A DNA stretch of 20,809 nt from JBBRMQ01 sp038230775 (lineage in GTDB: Bacteria; Acidobacteriota; Thermoanaerobaculia; Gp7-AA8): the NCBI GenBank assembly GCA_038230775.1, contig JBBRMQ010000052.1:1-20809 (forward strand), in the 5' to 3' direction. The translations under genes were made by a program, and so were the position numbers. The notes beneath the pieces are model-generated. The model ran no database searches, was not told the origin of the DNA, and saw only the letters and a program-made list of their open reading frames with translations. This document shows, piece by piece, positions 14,283 to 20,809 of the stretch (positions within the stretch are counted from its first letter, which is position 1; every line of letters begins with the position of its first letter).

Positions 14283-14921
14283 TCAGGACAGCAGCTTGTC
14301 CAAATCGAGGACGATCGTCAACGCGTCCTTCTGCCGGACCACGCCGCGGATGAATTCCCTCTCCTCGCTCGGATGAACCACAGGATGCGGCTCGATGGTC
14401 TCGGGGCCGACCTTCACCGGGCGCAGGACGCGATCGACGTCGAAGCCAATCGGCCCGCCGGGGTCGCTCACCACGACCAGCTGCTGATCGGCGCCGTTCC
14501 GCTGGTGCCGCAGACGCGCGCGCACATCGACGACCGTCACCACCACGCCGCGGAGCGACATGACACCGCGGATAAACGGATCGGCGTTGGGGACTCGCGT
14601 CAGCGGACGCGGCGCCGCGATCTCGATGACGCGCTCGACCTCGATCGCGTAGCGCTCGCCATCGATAGCAAAGGTGAGCAGCTCGAGATCGGTGCTCTCG
14701 GCGAGAGAAGCGGCGGCGGGCGCGCCCGGAGGTTCGCCAACCGGGCCATGGCGCCGCCGGGACGGCGGCGGTACGGCCGGCGAGGACGCCGGCGCGACCA
14801 CGACCGGGGTCATCCCCACTCCAGCCTTGAACCGCTCCAGCTTGTCGATCGCCGGCTCGCTGCTCGCCGCTCGCTGCTCGCCTTTCTTCGCCTTTTCGCG
14901 CGCCTTGACGAGATTAACCAT
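14283..14921 (-). CDS. cheW: CheW-domain coupling protein with low-complexity N-terminus
   Basis: A 212-residue protein. A CheW domain occupies about 73-210, beginning LELLTFAIDGERYAIEVERV, with FIRGVMSLRG and IGFDVDRV typical of the family. It would link receptors to CheA. The first 70 residues are atypical: basic and Ala/Pro/Arg-rich, encoded partly by a heptamer array (14856-14883) and partly by a GC-rich double hairpin (14752-14793), so the N-terminus may be extended by repeats. ATG at 14921 is chosen for the GGAG 8 bases upstream; it overlaps the ATPase gene by 8 bases. Confidence 0.88.
   Translation of the reverse strand: MVNLVKAREKAKKGEQRAASSEPAIDKLERFKAGVGMTPVVVAPASSPAVPPPSRRRHGPVGEPPGAPAAASLAESTDLELLTFAIDGERYAIEVERVIEIAAPRPLTRVPNADPFIRGVMSLRGVVVTVVDVRARLRHQRNGADQQLVVVSDPGGPIGFDVDRVLRPVKVGPETIEPHPVVHPSEEREFIRGVVRQKDALTIVLDLDKLLS
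14752..14793. repeat. Two adjacent GC hairpins in the CheW-protein linker
   Basis: Hairpin A (CGCCGCC 14752-14758 with GGCGGCG 14764-14770, 5-base loop) and hairpin B (GCCGGCG 14776-14782 with CGCCGGC 14787-14793, loop AGGA) lie 5 bases apart. They encode residues about 43-57 of the linker. The paired hairpins recall REP/BIME elements, but in such GC-rich coding DNA chance is not excluded. Confidence 0.45.
14856..14883. repeat. Heptamer array inside the CheW-protein coding region
   Basis: Four tandem 7-base units (CTCGCTG, CTCGCCG, CTCGCTG, CTCGCCT) encode residues about 13-22 (GEQRAASSE) of the CheW-domain protein. Seven is not a multiple of three, so gain or loss of one unit would shift the frame and abolish the CheW domain. 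Confidence 0.7.
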
Positions 14922-15726
14922 GCGCGTGCTCCAGGCGATGCTCGCGGGCCGCGGACGCGATGCGCGGCGGGTCGATCTGCGGGGCGTCTTCACCGAAGGC
15001 GTCGAGAAGGGCCGTCGTCGCGAGCGTGTTGATGACGCGCGGGATGCCGCCGCTCAGTCCGTGAATCTCTTCCATCGCCTCGCGGCTGAACGGATTCTGC
15101 GATCCGCCGGCGATGCGGATGCGATGCTCAATGTAAGCGACGGTGTCGTCGACAGTGAGCGGGCCGAGCCGATACCGAAGGCCAATGCGCTGCCGCAGAG
15201 GCGCGTAATACGGGCGGTCGAGCTTTGCTTCGAGCTCCGGCTGCCCGATCAGAAGAACGCTCAGCAGATTCTGGTCGTCGAGCTGGAAGTTCGTCAGCAG
15301 GCGGATCTCGTCGAACGTCGCCTTCGACGGTAAGAGATGCGCTTCGTCGATCATGAGCACCGGCTCGCGCCGTGCCTCGTACAGCTCGAACAGTTTCGTG
15401 TGGATCTGATCGAGCAACTCATTGCGATACCGCGACGGAGCGATGCCGAGGCCCGCGGCGATCGAGCGGAGGAGTTGGGTCGGAGTGAGTCGTGGATTGA
15501 TGAGAAGAATCACTGGGCGGCTGTCACCGATGCGATCGATGAGCGCGCGCGACAGCGTCGTCTTGCCGGAGCCGATGTCGCCGACGAGGAGCCCGAGATC
15601 CTTTTCCTCCACCGCGTATTCGAGACGGGCCAGCGCTTCCGCGTGTTGCGGGCTCTCGTACAGGAAAGACGGATCCGGGGTCTTGCCGAACGGGCGGCGC
15701 TGGAAACCGAAGAACGACTCAAACAT
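14914..15726 (-). CDS. ExeA/MshM-like AAA ATPase
   Basis: A 270-residue single-domain ATPase. The N-terminus FFGFQRRPFGKTPDP is typical of the ExeA family. Walker A is GDIGSGKTT (49-57), Walker B VLMIDEAH (123-130), sensor 1 VLLIGQPEL (157-165), and an arginine-rich turn RQRIGLRYR follows. Relatives (ExeA, MshM) help assemble secretin or pilus machinery, usually with a peptidoglycan-binding domain, which is absent here. Located between cheA and the CheW-domain gene, it may link this signalling pathway to pili or an envelope machine; that is inference. The ATG at 15726 has no Shine-Dalgarno and lies 14 bases from an inverted heptamer array. Confidence 0.9.
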   Translation of the reverse strand: MFESFFGFQRRPFGKTPDPSFLYESPQHAEALARLEYAVEEKDLGLLVGDIGSGKTTLSRALIDRIGDSRPVILLINPRLTPTQLLRSIAAGLGIAPSRYRNELLDQIHTKLFELYEARREPVLMIDEAHLLPSKATFDEIRLLTNFQLDDQNLLSVLLIGQPELEAKLDRPYYAPLRQRIGLRYRLGPLTVDDTVAYIEHRIRIAGGSQNPFSREAMEEIHGLSGGIPRVINTLATTALLDAFGEDAPQIDPPRIASAAREHRLEHAHG

Positions 15727-15740
15727 TGGAAACCCGATTC

Positions 15741-15873
15741 GAAGTTCGAGGTTTGAAGTTCGAATGCAGAATGCAGAATGCAGAACGCAGAACGCGCCAG
15801 AACCCGCTCTTCAATTCGTCACTCTTCATTCTGCTTTCTGCATTCTGCATTCGAACCTCGAACCTCGAACTTC
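15741..15873. repeat. Composite inverted heptamer array between cheA and the ATPase gene
   Basis: The left arm starts with TTCGAGG-type units and switches to AATGCAG-type units. The right arm (ending at 15873) repeats the same order as a reverse complement. The outer 45 bases (15741-15785 against 15829-15873) match at 42 positions; similarity fades toward the loop. The array enters the cheA stop codon (15872-15874) and nearly fills the 15727-15871 gap. Two different heptamer families in the same order on both arms imply the element arose or moved as a unit. Confidence 0.92.
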
Positions 15874-17875
15874 ACTCGACGGCTAATTCCACTCGCAGCC
15901 CACGAGCCGCTTCGCCGAACCGCTCGATGAGCGACGCCGTATCCACGACCAGGATCATCTCCCCTTCTCCGACTTCGGTCGCGCCGGCGATGCCGGGGAT
16001 CATCTTCAATCGCTCGCCGACCGACTTGATCACGATCTCCTGCTGACGCACCAGCGCGTCGACCAGAATGCCCGCAACCTTCTCCCCCGATCGCGTGATC
16101 ACCGCGAACCACTTGCGATCCGGGGACTCGTCGCCCGCCACCGGCAGCGAGAAGGCGTCGGTGAGCCGGAGCAGAGGAAGGGTGACGTTGCGCAGCGCGA
16201 ATACCTCACGGCGCTCCACGGTCTGGATGTCGCGCGAGTACATCCGCAGCGATTCGTCGACGGCCGAGAGCGGGATCGCGAACTGCTCGCCGCCCGCGCG
16301 CACGATCAGCGCCTGGATGATGGCCAGCGTGATCGGCAGCATCACGCGAAACGTCGTTCCGCGGCCCGGCGTGGAGAGAACCTCGATCGATCCCTTCAGA
16401 TCGAGGATGTTCTTCTTCACGACATCGAGACCCACTCCTCTGCCGGAAATCTCGCTCACCTCTGCCGCGGTCGAGAAACCCGGCGTGAAGAGCAGCTCGT
16501 AGGCGCGCACCGCATCGACGGGTTCTTCCTTCGAGATCAGGCCGCGATCGATCGCGATGCGGCGGATGTGATCGGGGTTGATGCCCCGCCCGTCATCCGA
16601 GATGTCGAGGACGACCGAGTTTCCCTGCTGATACGCGACGAGTGTGACCTTGCCGGCATGATCCTTCCCGGCCTTCACCCGCTCGTCCGGAGGCTCGATG
16701 CCGTGATCGATCGCGTTGCGGATGATGTGCAGCAGCGGATCGCTCAACTCCTCGACCATCATCTTGTCGAGCTCCGTATCCTCGCCGCGCAGCACGAGCT
16801 CGACGTCCTTGTTCAACTCGCGGGCGATCTTGCGCACGGTACGGCCGAGCTTCGTGTAGATCTGCCCGACGGGCACCATGCGGGTGTCGATCACCGATTT
16901 CTGCAGCTCGTCGAGCTTGCGGCCGAAGCTGCGCGCGAGCTTCGTGAGATCGAGCGTCGTCGCCCGCAGCGGCTGCAGCGGCGCCGCCCGAGCGAGACCC
17001 TCGAGCTGCGCGCGAGCGATGAGCAGCTCGCCGACGATGTTCATCACGTGATCGAGCTTCGCGATGTCGACGCGGACGGTCGGCGACGCCGACCGCAGCG
17101 AGAGATCGTCCTCCGGTTCGGCCGCCGGCTGCCGGTCGCCGGTAGCTGGCGCCGGTGTCTTGCGGAGCGATGACACCTTCGTGTCAGGCGCCAGCGCCGC
17201 GACCGCGGCGATGTCCAGCGTGGAGCCGTACAGCAGCCGGAAGCCAATGCCCGCACCGGTTGCGTCGACCGAGGGGAGGGTGGAGATCACTTCGCCGGAG
17301 TCGCCGAGCGTCTTGGTGAGCGCGCGGAGTTTCTGATCGAAATCCGCAAAGCTGAACTGCGCCTCGACGGACAGGATCTGCTTTCCGCTGCGCACGTTTT
17401 CGGTGAGGCGATGCTCTTCGTACTCCGTGAGCGACTTCCGCGTCTGCTCCTCGAGCGTCAGCTCGTCGAGGATGTTTCCGCTCTTCGATTCCTGGGGAGC
17501 CGCGATCAGTTCTGCGACCCGTCGCGAGAGACCCTCCGTGTCGACGAGATCGCGGGCGCCGATCACCATGCGGTTGAGCGTGTCGACGGAGTCGTACAAA
17601 AGATCGACGAGCGGCTTGGAGATCGCGACGCGGCCCATACGCAGCCGGTCCAGCATGTCCTCGAGGGTGTGCGAGAGCTCGCCGACGTCCGTGATGCCGA
17701 ACATTCCGGCGAGACCCTTCAGCGTGTGAACCTCGCGAAAGATCTTGTTGATGACGTCCGGACGGACGTTCTGGCCTTGCGCCTCGAAGTCCGTCAAGTC
17801 GCGCGACAGGGTATCGAGGATCTCCTCGGCCTCCCCCGTGAATTCGTCGTGCGAACGCTCGTCGTCTCCGGGCAC
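15872..17875 (-). CDS. cheA: CheA chemosensory histidine kinase
   Basis: A 667-residue CheA. P1 (Hpt) carries the phosphorylated His H50 in VHTLKGLAG. A P2-like domain (about 165-230) would bind response regulators. P3 dimerisation is at about 262-330, and the P4 kinase shows the N box HIIRNAIDHGIE (383-394), DDGRGI (427-432), GRGVGLDVVK (478-487) and GRGTTFRVMLP (505-514). P5 is a CheW-like domain at about 520-655. No receiver is fused. The GTG start at 17875 is the first possible codon after an in-frame TGA. The linker 244-253 is encoded by degenerate heptamers. The 115-base gap to the upstream cheY holds no clear promoter or terminator. Confidence 0.97.
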   Translation of the reverse strand: MPGDDERSHDEFTGEAEEILDTLSRDLTDFEAQGQNVRPDVINKIFREVHTLKGLAGMFGITDVGELSHTLEDMLDRLRMGRVAISKPLVDLLYDSVDTLNRMVIGARDLVDTEGLSRRVAELIAAPQESKSGNILDELTLEEQTRKSLTEYEEHRLTENVRSGKQILSVEAQFSFADFDQKLRALTKTLGDSGEVISTLPSVDATGAGIGFRLLYGSTLDIAAVAALAPDTKVSSLRKTPAPATGDRQPAAEPEDDLSLRSASPTVRVDIAKLDHVMNIVGELLIARAQLEGLARAAPLQPLRATTLDLTKLARSFGRKLDELQKSVIDTRMVPVGQIYTKLGRTVRKIARELNKDVELVLRGEDTELDKMMVEELSDPLLHIIRNAIDHGIEPPDERVKAGKDHAGKVTLVAYQQGNSVVLDISDDGRGINPDHIRRIAIDRGLISKEEPVDAVRAYELLFTPGFSTAAEVSEISGRGVGLDVVKKNILDLKGSIEVLSTPGRGTTFRVMLPITLAIIQALIVRAGGEQFAIPLSAVDESLRMYSRDIQTVERREVFALRNVTLPLLRLTDAFSLPVAGDESPDRKWFAVITRSGEKVAGILVDALVRQQEIVIKSVGERLKMIPGIAGATEVGEGEMILVVDTASLIERFGEAARGLRVELAVE
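17119..17146. repeat. Degenerate heptamer array inside the cheA P2-P3 linker
   Basis: Four consecutive 7-base units share the pattern CGGNNNC (CGGCCGC, CGGCTGC, CGGTCGC, CGGTAGC). They encode residues about 244-253 (around TGDRQPA) in the flexible linker between the P2-like and dimerisation domains. The units have diverged, as expected for an old insertion under coding constraint, or for chance in GC-rich DNA. Confidence 0.45.
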
Positions 17876-17990
17876 CCGTCAATCGTGCGCTAAGCGAGGG
17901 CGACTTTCAATTGGGATCGCGGGAACTCAGGCTGCACTCCAGATCGCAAAGTAAAACCGTGGCAGCGGGCTTCAGCATCTCAGCGAGCCC

Positions 17991-18368
17991 TCAAGCGACG
18001 CGCAGCATGCGGCGGAGCTTCTGAATCAGCTCGTGCGCTTCGAAGGGCTTCACCACGTAGTCTTCGGCGCCCAGGGCCGCTGCGCGCTTGCGGTCTTCGA
18101 GCGTTGACTCCGTGGAGATCACCATGATCGGAATCGATTTGTAGAGCGGGTGATTCTTGAGAAAGCTCACCAGCTCCAGCCCGTTGATGTCCGGCATGTT
18201 GATGTCGGTGAGGATCGCGTCAAACTTGTGATGCGGAAGGACTTTCAGGGCCTCGAAACCGCTGCCGGCCTCAATGACTTCGAGATCGTCGACGTCGGAG
18301 CCGCTCTCGATCGTCGTCGCGAGGAACGTCCGCGTCGACGGCGAATCTTCAACGACGAGAATCTTCAT
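17991..18368 (-). CDS. CheY-like single-domain response regulator
   Basis: A 125-residue receiver with every phosphotransfer residue: E7-D8, phosphoacceptor D55 (TDINMP), T86 and K108 (VKPF). It is the first receiver gene after the PATAN protein and immediately precedes cheA, so it is a likely direct CheA target. I chose ATG at 18368 (MKILVVEDS), which overlaps the upstream gene by 20 bases; GGAG lies about 10 bases upstream. A longer start at 18410 adds residues with no family match. Confidence 0.95.
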   Translation of the reverse strand: MKILVVEDSPSTRTFLATTIESGSDVDDLEVIEAGSGFEALKVLPHHKFDAILTDINMPDINGLELVSFLKNHPLYKSIPIMVISTESTLEDRKRAAALGAEDYVVKPFEAHELIQKLRRMLRVA

Positions 18369-19902
18369 GACCGGTCCGCTCCGATGCCTCCACCGCGTTC
18401 CCGAAAGCATATCCGGCCTGCGACAGAAAGACCTCGAGGCCGGTCAGCGGCTGAATCGGAGCGCGATGGGTGGCGTTGTCGCCGTAGAGGATACCAATCG
18501 TCCGGCCATCGTGCACAACAGGCAGTGCAACCACCTCGGTGGGGAGCGCTCCCCCCAGCCGCGAGATGAGCTGCTCGTTGGCGGGCGTGCGTTTCATTTT
18601 TCCGCGGCGGGCCTCTCCCGCGTCGGCCACCTCGCTGAGAATCGATGGTGCGTCGCGTGGGATGCGGATCGACTCGGCATCTCCGATCCCGGCGAAGACG
18701 TCCTGGTGCACGACGAACAACGCCGCACGATCGAGATACTCGCCCGCAAGGCGGAGGATCGTCGACGCCAGTTCCCGGATGTCATTCGGATTCGAGAGTT
18801 CGGAGATGAACTTCTTGAGCACATCGAACGCGCGGTCATCGTGCTCGCGCTGCGCCTGCTCGTAAAAGCGTTTGCCGGCCTCCGCGCCCCACTGTTTGGC
18901 AACCTGCTCCCACTGATCGAACGCGCGCTCGGCGAAGATGATCAACTCCTCGGCGAAGAGGTTGAGATCCGCTTCGGCAGTCCCGGCGGGCTTGGTGAGA
19001 TAGAAATCGGCGCCGGCGCGGAGCAGATCGTGGCGGCGCTGGAGGTCCGACGTGGCGTCGATGATCGCCACCGGCAGCCGCACGTTCTTGCGCTTGATCT
19101 CCTTCAGCAGGGCAATCGATCCGTCGCCGGCCTCCAGGACGCTGACGAAGAAGGAGTTGGTGCGGAACCACTCGTTCACGGCGCGCCGGACGTCGTCGAG
19201 CGATCCGAACTGCGCGATGGTGATGTCGTGCCTCGCGAACGCCCTCTTTGCCGCGACGCGGAGCAGAGCGTCGCGCTCGAACAGCACCAGGTTCCACATC
19301 CGGCCTTCCGGCGACTCGATGTCGGTCAGGCCGCCCTTGACCTTGAAGTGCGTCCCCGCGCGGCGGCTGCTCAGCGGCAGCGTCTCGTCCGCGATCTGCG
19401 TCGCCGAAAACGGCGCTGCGGCTTCCGCGGGCGGCGCGCCGCGCACCAGCGCCTTGCCCGCCTTCAGCGATTCCTCGAGCGCGCGCAACGGCTTGTCGGT
19501 CGCGCCGAGGACCCTCTGCGGCGGGAGTCCTCCTTCGCGAAACAGCGCGTCGGGGTCGTAATCGAATTTCAACGACGACGGGTCGTCGGCGAGTACGAAG
19601 CGGAACTCGCCCTCGCGGGTCTGCAAGAGCGGTGTGATGATCTCCACCATGCGCGTCCGAACCGCCTCGGCCATGACGTCGGTCCCGACCGCCTGGCGAT
19701 CGACGACGCCCCGCGACGCAAGCCACGGGATCAGCGCGGCGGCGCGAGGCGACGTGGCATCGGCCAGAAGGCCGTTGCGAAAGACGAGCGAATGCTGTCC
19801 ATCATCGTCGCGGATCTCCAGCATTCCGGTGCGCCGGCTGAGGTAAACGATCTGGATGATGTCGGCGAGGGAGAGATCTTCGAGGCGGCCGAGAAGGCTC
19901 AC
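18349..19902 (-). CDS. PATAN (DUF4388) + pseudo-receiver + GAF-like signalling protein
   Basis: A 517-residue, three-domain cytoplasmic protein. Residues 1-125 are a PATAN/DUF4388 domain (starting SLLGRLEDLSLADIIQIV), a family found with receiver domains in social motility and pilus regulators. Residues about 203-325 look like a receiver: the final Lys is kept (K304 in TKPAG), but no Asp lies at the usual phosphoacceptor strand (FFVSVLEAG), so it is probably a pseudo-receiver. Residues about 357-506 resemble a GAF domain (PVVHDGRTIGILYGDN). The GTG start at 19902 overlaps the nusB stop as GTGA; the end overlaps cheY by 20 bases. It heads the chemosensory block and may bring in a second input. 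Its exact function is unknown. Confidence 0.87.
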   Translation of the reverse strand: MSLLGRLEDLSLADIIQIVYLSRRTGMLEIRDDDGQHSLVFRNGLLADATSPRAAALIPWLASRGVVDRQAVGTDVMAEAVRTRMVEIITPLLQTREGEFRFVLADDPSSLKFDYDPDALFREGGLPPQRVLGATDKPLRALEESLKAGKALVRGAPPAEAAAPFSATQIADETLPLSSRRAGTHFKVKGGLTDIESPEGRMWNLVLFERDALLRVAAKRAFARHDITIAQFGSLDDVRRAVNEWFRTNSFFVSVLEAGDGSIALLKEIKRKNVRLPVAIIDATSDLQRRHDLLRAGADFYLTKPAGTAEADLNLFAEELIIFAERAFDQWEQVAKQWGAEAGKRFYEQAQREHDDRAFDVLKKFISELSNPNDIRELASTILRLAGEYLDRAALFVVHQDVFAGIGDAESIRIPRDAPSILSEVADAGEARRGKMKRTPANEQLISRLGGALPTEVVALPVVHDGRTIGILYGDNATHRAPIQPLTGLEVFLSQAGYAFGNAVEASERTGHEDSRR

Positions 19903-20312
19903 GAGGCGAGATTGTACTTCTTCAAAATCCCGTCGAGGATGCCGTTGATGAACTGCGACGACTTCTGGGTGCCGAATTTCTTCGCGATCTCGATGGCCTC
20001 ATCGATGATCACCAGCTTCGGCGTGTCGTCCTCGTGCAGGAACTCATAGACCGACATCCGGATGATGTTGCGGTCGACGACGGCCATCCGCGAGAGGCGC
20101 CAGTTGTCCGCCTGCAGCTGGATCATCTCGTCGATCTTCGCCAGGTTGTCGACGGTTCCCTGGAAGACGCGCACCGCGAATTCGCGCGTGTTCGGATTCG
20201 ACTTCTGCAGATCCTCGAAGGTGGAGACGATCGCATCGATGCCGTTGCCCGAGACGTCGTGCTGATAGAGCATCTGTAGCGCGAGCTCGCGCGCTTTTCG
20301 CCGGGCACCCAT
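19899..20312 (-). CDS. nusB: NusB transcription antitermination factor
   Basis: A 137-residue all-helical NusB. It opens with the typical ARRKARELALQMLYQHD and ends with the DEAIEIAKKFG...FINGILDGI signature. NusB with NusE/S10 binds boxA RNA and supports antitermination on rRNA operons. I chose ATG at 20312, where the family begins, with GAAGGA at 9-base spacing; it lies 2 bases after the ribH stop. The ribH-nusB pairing is common in bacteria. Coupling by GTGA to a signalling gene downstream is less usual. Confidence 0.97.
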   Translation of the reverse strand: MGARRKARELALQMLYQHDVSGNGIDAIVSTFEDLQKSNPNTREFAVRVFQGTVDNLAKIDEMIQLQADNWRLSRMAVVDRNIIRMSVYEFLHEDDTPKLVIIDEAIEIAKKFGTQKSSQFINGILDGILKKYNLAS

Positions 20313-20314
20313 GG

Positions 20315-20776
20315 TTACGTTTCCTTCGTGCGAAGCGCGCGCCACAAATTCGCCATCTCGATCGCCGCCAGCGCCGCCTCCCATCCCTTGTTTCCCGATC
20401 CGGCCGAGGAGCGCGCGACGGCCTGCTCGTAGGTGTTGCACGTGATGACGCCGAACGACAGCGGACCGCCGACGCGCGACAGCTCATGAGTCACCTGCGA
20501 GGCGAGGACGTCGAAGTGCGCGGTCTCGCCGCGGATGAGACAGCCGATCGTAACCAGCGCATCGAAACGCCCCACCAACTCACGCGCCAGGCTCGGAATC
20601 TCGAACGCGCCCGGAACGCGATAGATCTCGATGGCGTCGTCCGCCGCGCCGTGGCGCCGCAGACACTCGATCGCACCGCTCAGCAGCCCCGCGACGATCG
20701 CGTCGTTGAACCGGCTGGCGATGACGCCGAAGCGCAGATTGCTCGCGTCGTGAGCTCCTTCGATGTAGCGAGGCAT
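20315..20776 (-). CDS. ribH: 6,7-dimethyl-8-ribityllumazine synthase
   Basis: A 153-residue lumazine synthase catalysing the penultimate step of riboflavin synthesis, condensing the ribitylamino-pyrimidinedione with 3,4-dihydroxy-2-butanone 4-phosphate. Motifs seen are SRFN (21-24), PGAFEIP (55-61), RGETAHF with the catalytic His H87, the TCNTYEQA stretch, and NKGWEAA (129-135). The length matches the family. ATG at 20776 follows a TATAAT box by only 11 bases and has no Shine-Dalgarno. No other riboflavin gene is in the window. Confidence 0.97.
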   Translation of the reverse strand: MPRYIEGAHDASNLRFGVIASRFNDAIVAGLLSGAIECLRRHGAADDAIEIYRVPGAFEIPSLARELVGRFDALVTIGCLIRGETAHFDVLASQVTHELSRVGGPLSFGVITCNTYEQAVARSSAGSGNKGWEAALAAIEMANLWRALRTKET

Positions 20777-20787
20777 TGAGGCGCGCG

Positions 20788-20793
20788 ATTATA
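20788..20793 (-). promoter_or_regulatory. Candidate -10 box (TATAAT) directly upstream of ribH
   Basis: A perfect TATAAT on the minus strand ends 11 bases before the ribH ATG. A start site 6-8 bases downstream would leave a leader of only a few bases, suggesting a nearly leaderless transcript. The -35 region falls at or beyond the window edge and cannot be checked; TGACAG at 20809-20804 is too close to serve. Confidence 0.45.
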
Positions 20794-20809
20794 CGGGCGA
20801 CATCTGTCA

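Noticed and set aside
17882..17912. Possible promoter before cheA (TTGAAA with 17-base spacing to CACGAT)
   Set aside because: The -10 matches only 3 of 6 and the start site would fall inside cheA.
17976..17999. Possible terminator between cheY and cheA (GGGCT ... AGCCC)
   Set aside because: Only a 5-bp stem around a 14-base loop and no T-run; the inner bases do not pair.
18274..20049. Plus-strand frame of 591 codons opposite the PATAN gene; likewise 12109-13551 opposite the HEAT gene
   Set aside because: Both are mirror frames with biased composition; the minus-strand frames have clear domain families and operon overlaps.

Overview
All 17 convincing protein genes lie on the minus strand of a GC-rich window and are packed tightly, with many 4-base ATGA or GTGA overlaps. 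Gene content suggests a Gram-negative, respiring, didermal soil or sediment bacterium: PATAN/DUF4388 and HEAT-repeat signalling proteins, a chemosensory cluster, a split b6-type quinol:cytochrome c reductase with a multihaem cytochrome, and heptamer repeats between genes. Acidobacteriota (Vicinamibacteria or Thermoanaerobaculia type) is my best guess. It rests on gene style only, with no marker-gene analysis.

Layout in transcription order (right to left). (1) ribH and nusB (20776-19899), a housekeeping pair with a TATAAT box just before ribH. (2) A chemosensory/signalling block coupled to nusB by a GTGA overlap: a PATAN + pseudo-receiver + GAF-like protein, a CheY, CheA, an ExeA-like AAA ATPase, a CheW-domain protein, a zinc-ribbon pseudo-receiver, a 738-aa HEAT-repeat protein, CheR, CheB, a GAF protein and a second CheY (19902-8070). 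No methyl-accepting receptor, CheD, CheC/X or CheZ is visible. (3) A GT-C-type membrane glycosyltransferase, a four-cluster polyferredoxin and a membrane-anchored HEAT protein (8080-5478). (4) A respiratory operon with its own sigma70-like promoter (5376-5348): Rieske protein, b6-type cytochrome b, an extended cytochrome b C-terminal subunit and a cytochrome c with at least seven haem motifs, cut off by the left edge of the window. In block 4, quinol would be oxidised at the Rieske/cytochrome b site and electrons passed to the multihaem cytochrome. In block 2, CheA would phosphorylate two real CheY proteins, with CheR/CheB adapting receptors encoded elsewhere.

A second layer runs through the window: arrays of 7-base units. 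Four intergenic loci carry them as inverted pairs that can form long hairpins (3854-3935, 6341-6419, 10258-10436, 15741-15873). One locus has a single arm (5408-5428). Two lie in frame inside the CheW-domain protein and the CheA linker (14856-14883, 17119-17146). The unit sequence differs from locus to locus but the period is always seven. In the cheR-cheB and cheA-ATPase gaps the array runs into the stop codon of the upstream gene. A separate two-hairpin palindromic element lies in frame inside the glycosyltransferase gene (7398-7450). These repeats are the least explained part of the window.

No tRNA, rRNA, CRISPR array, transposase or phage gene was seen, and no gene-free stretch exceeds 300 bases.
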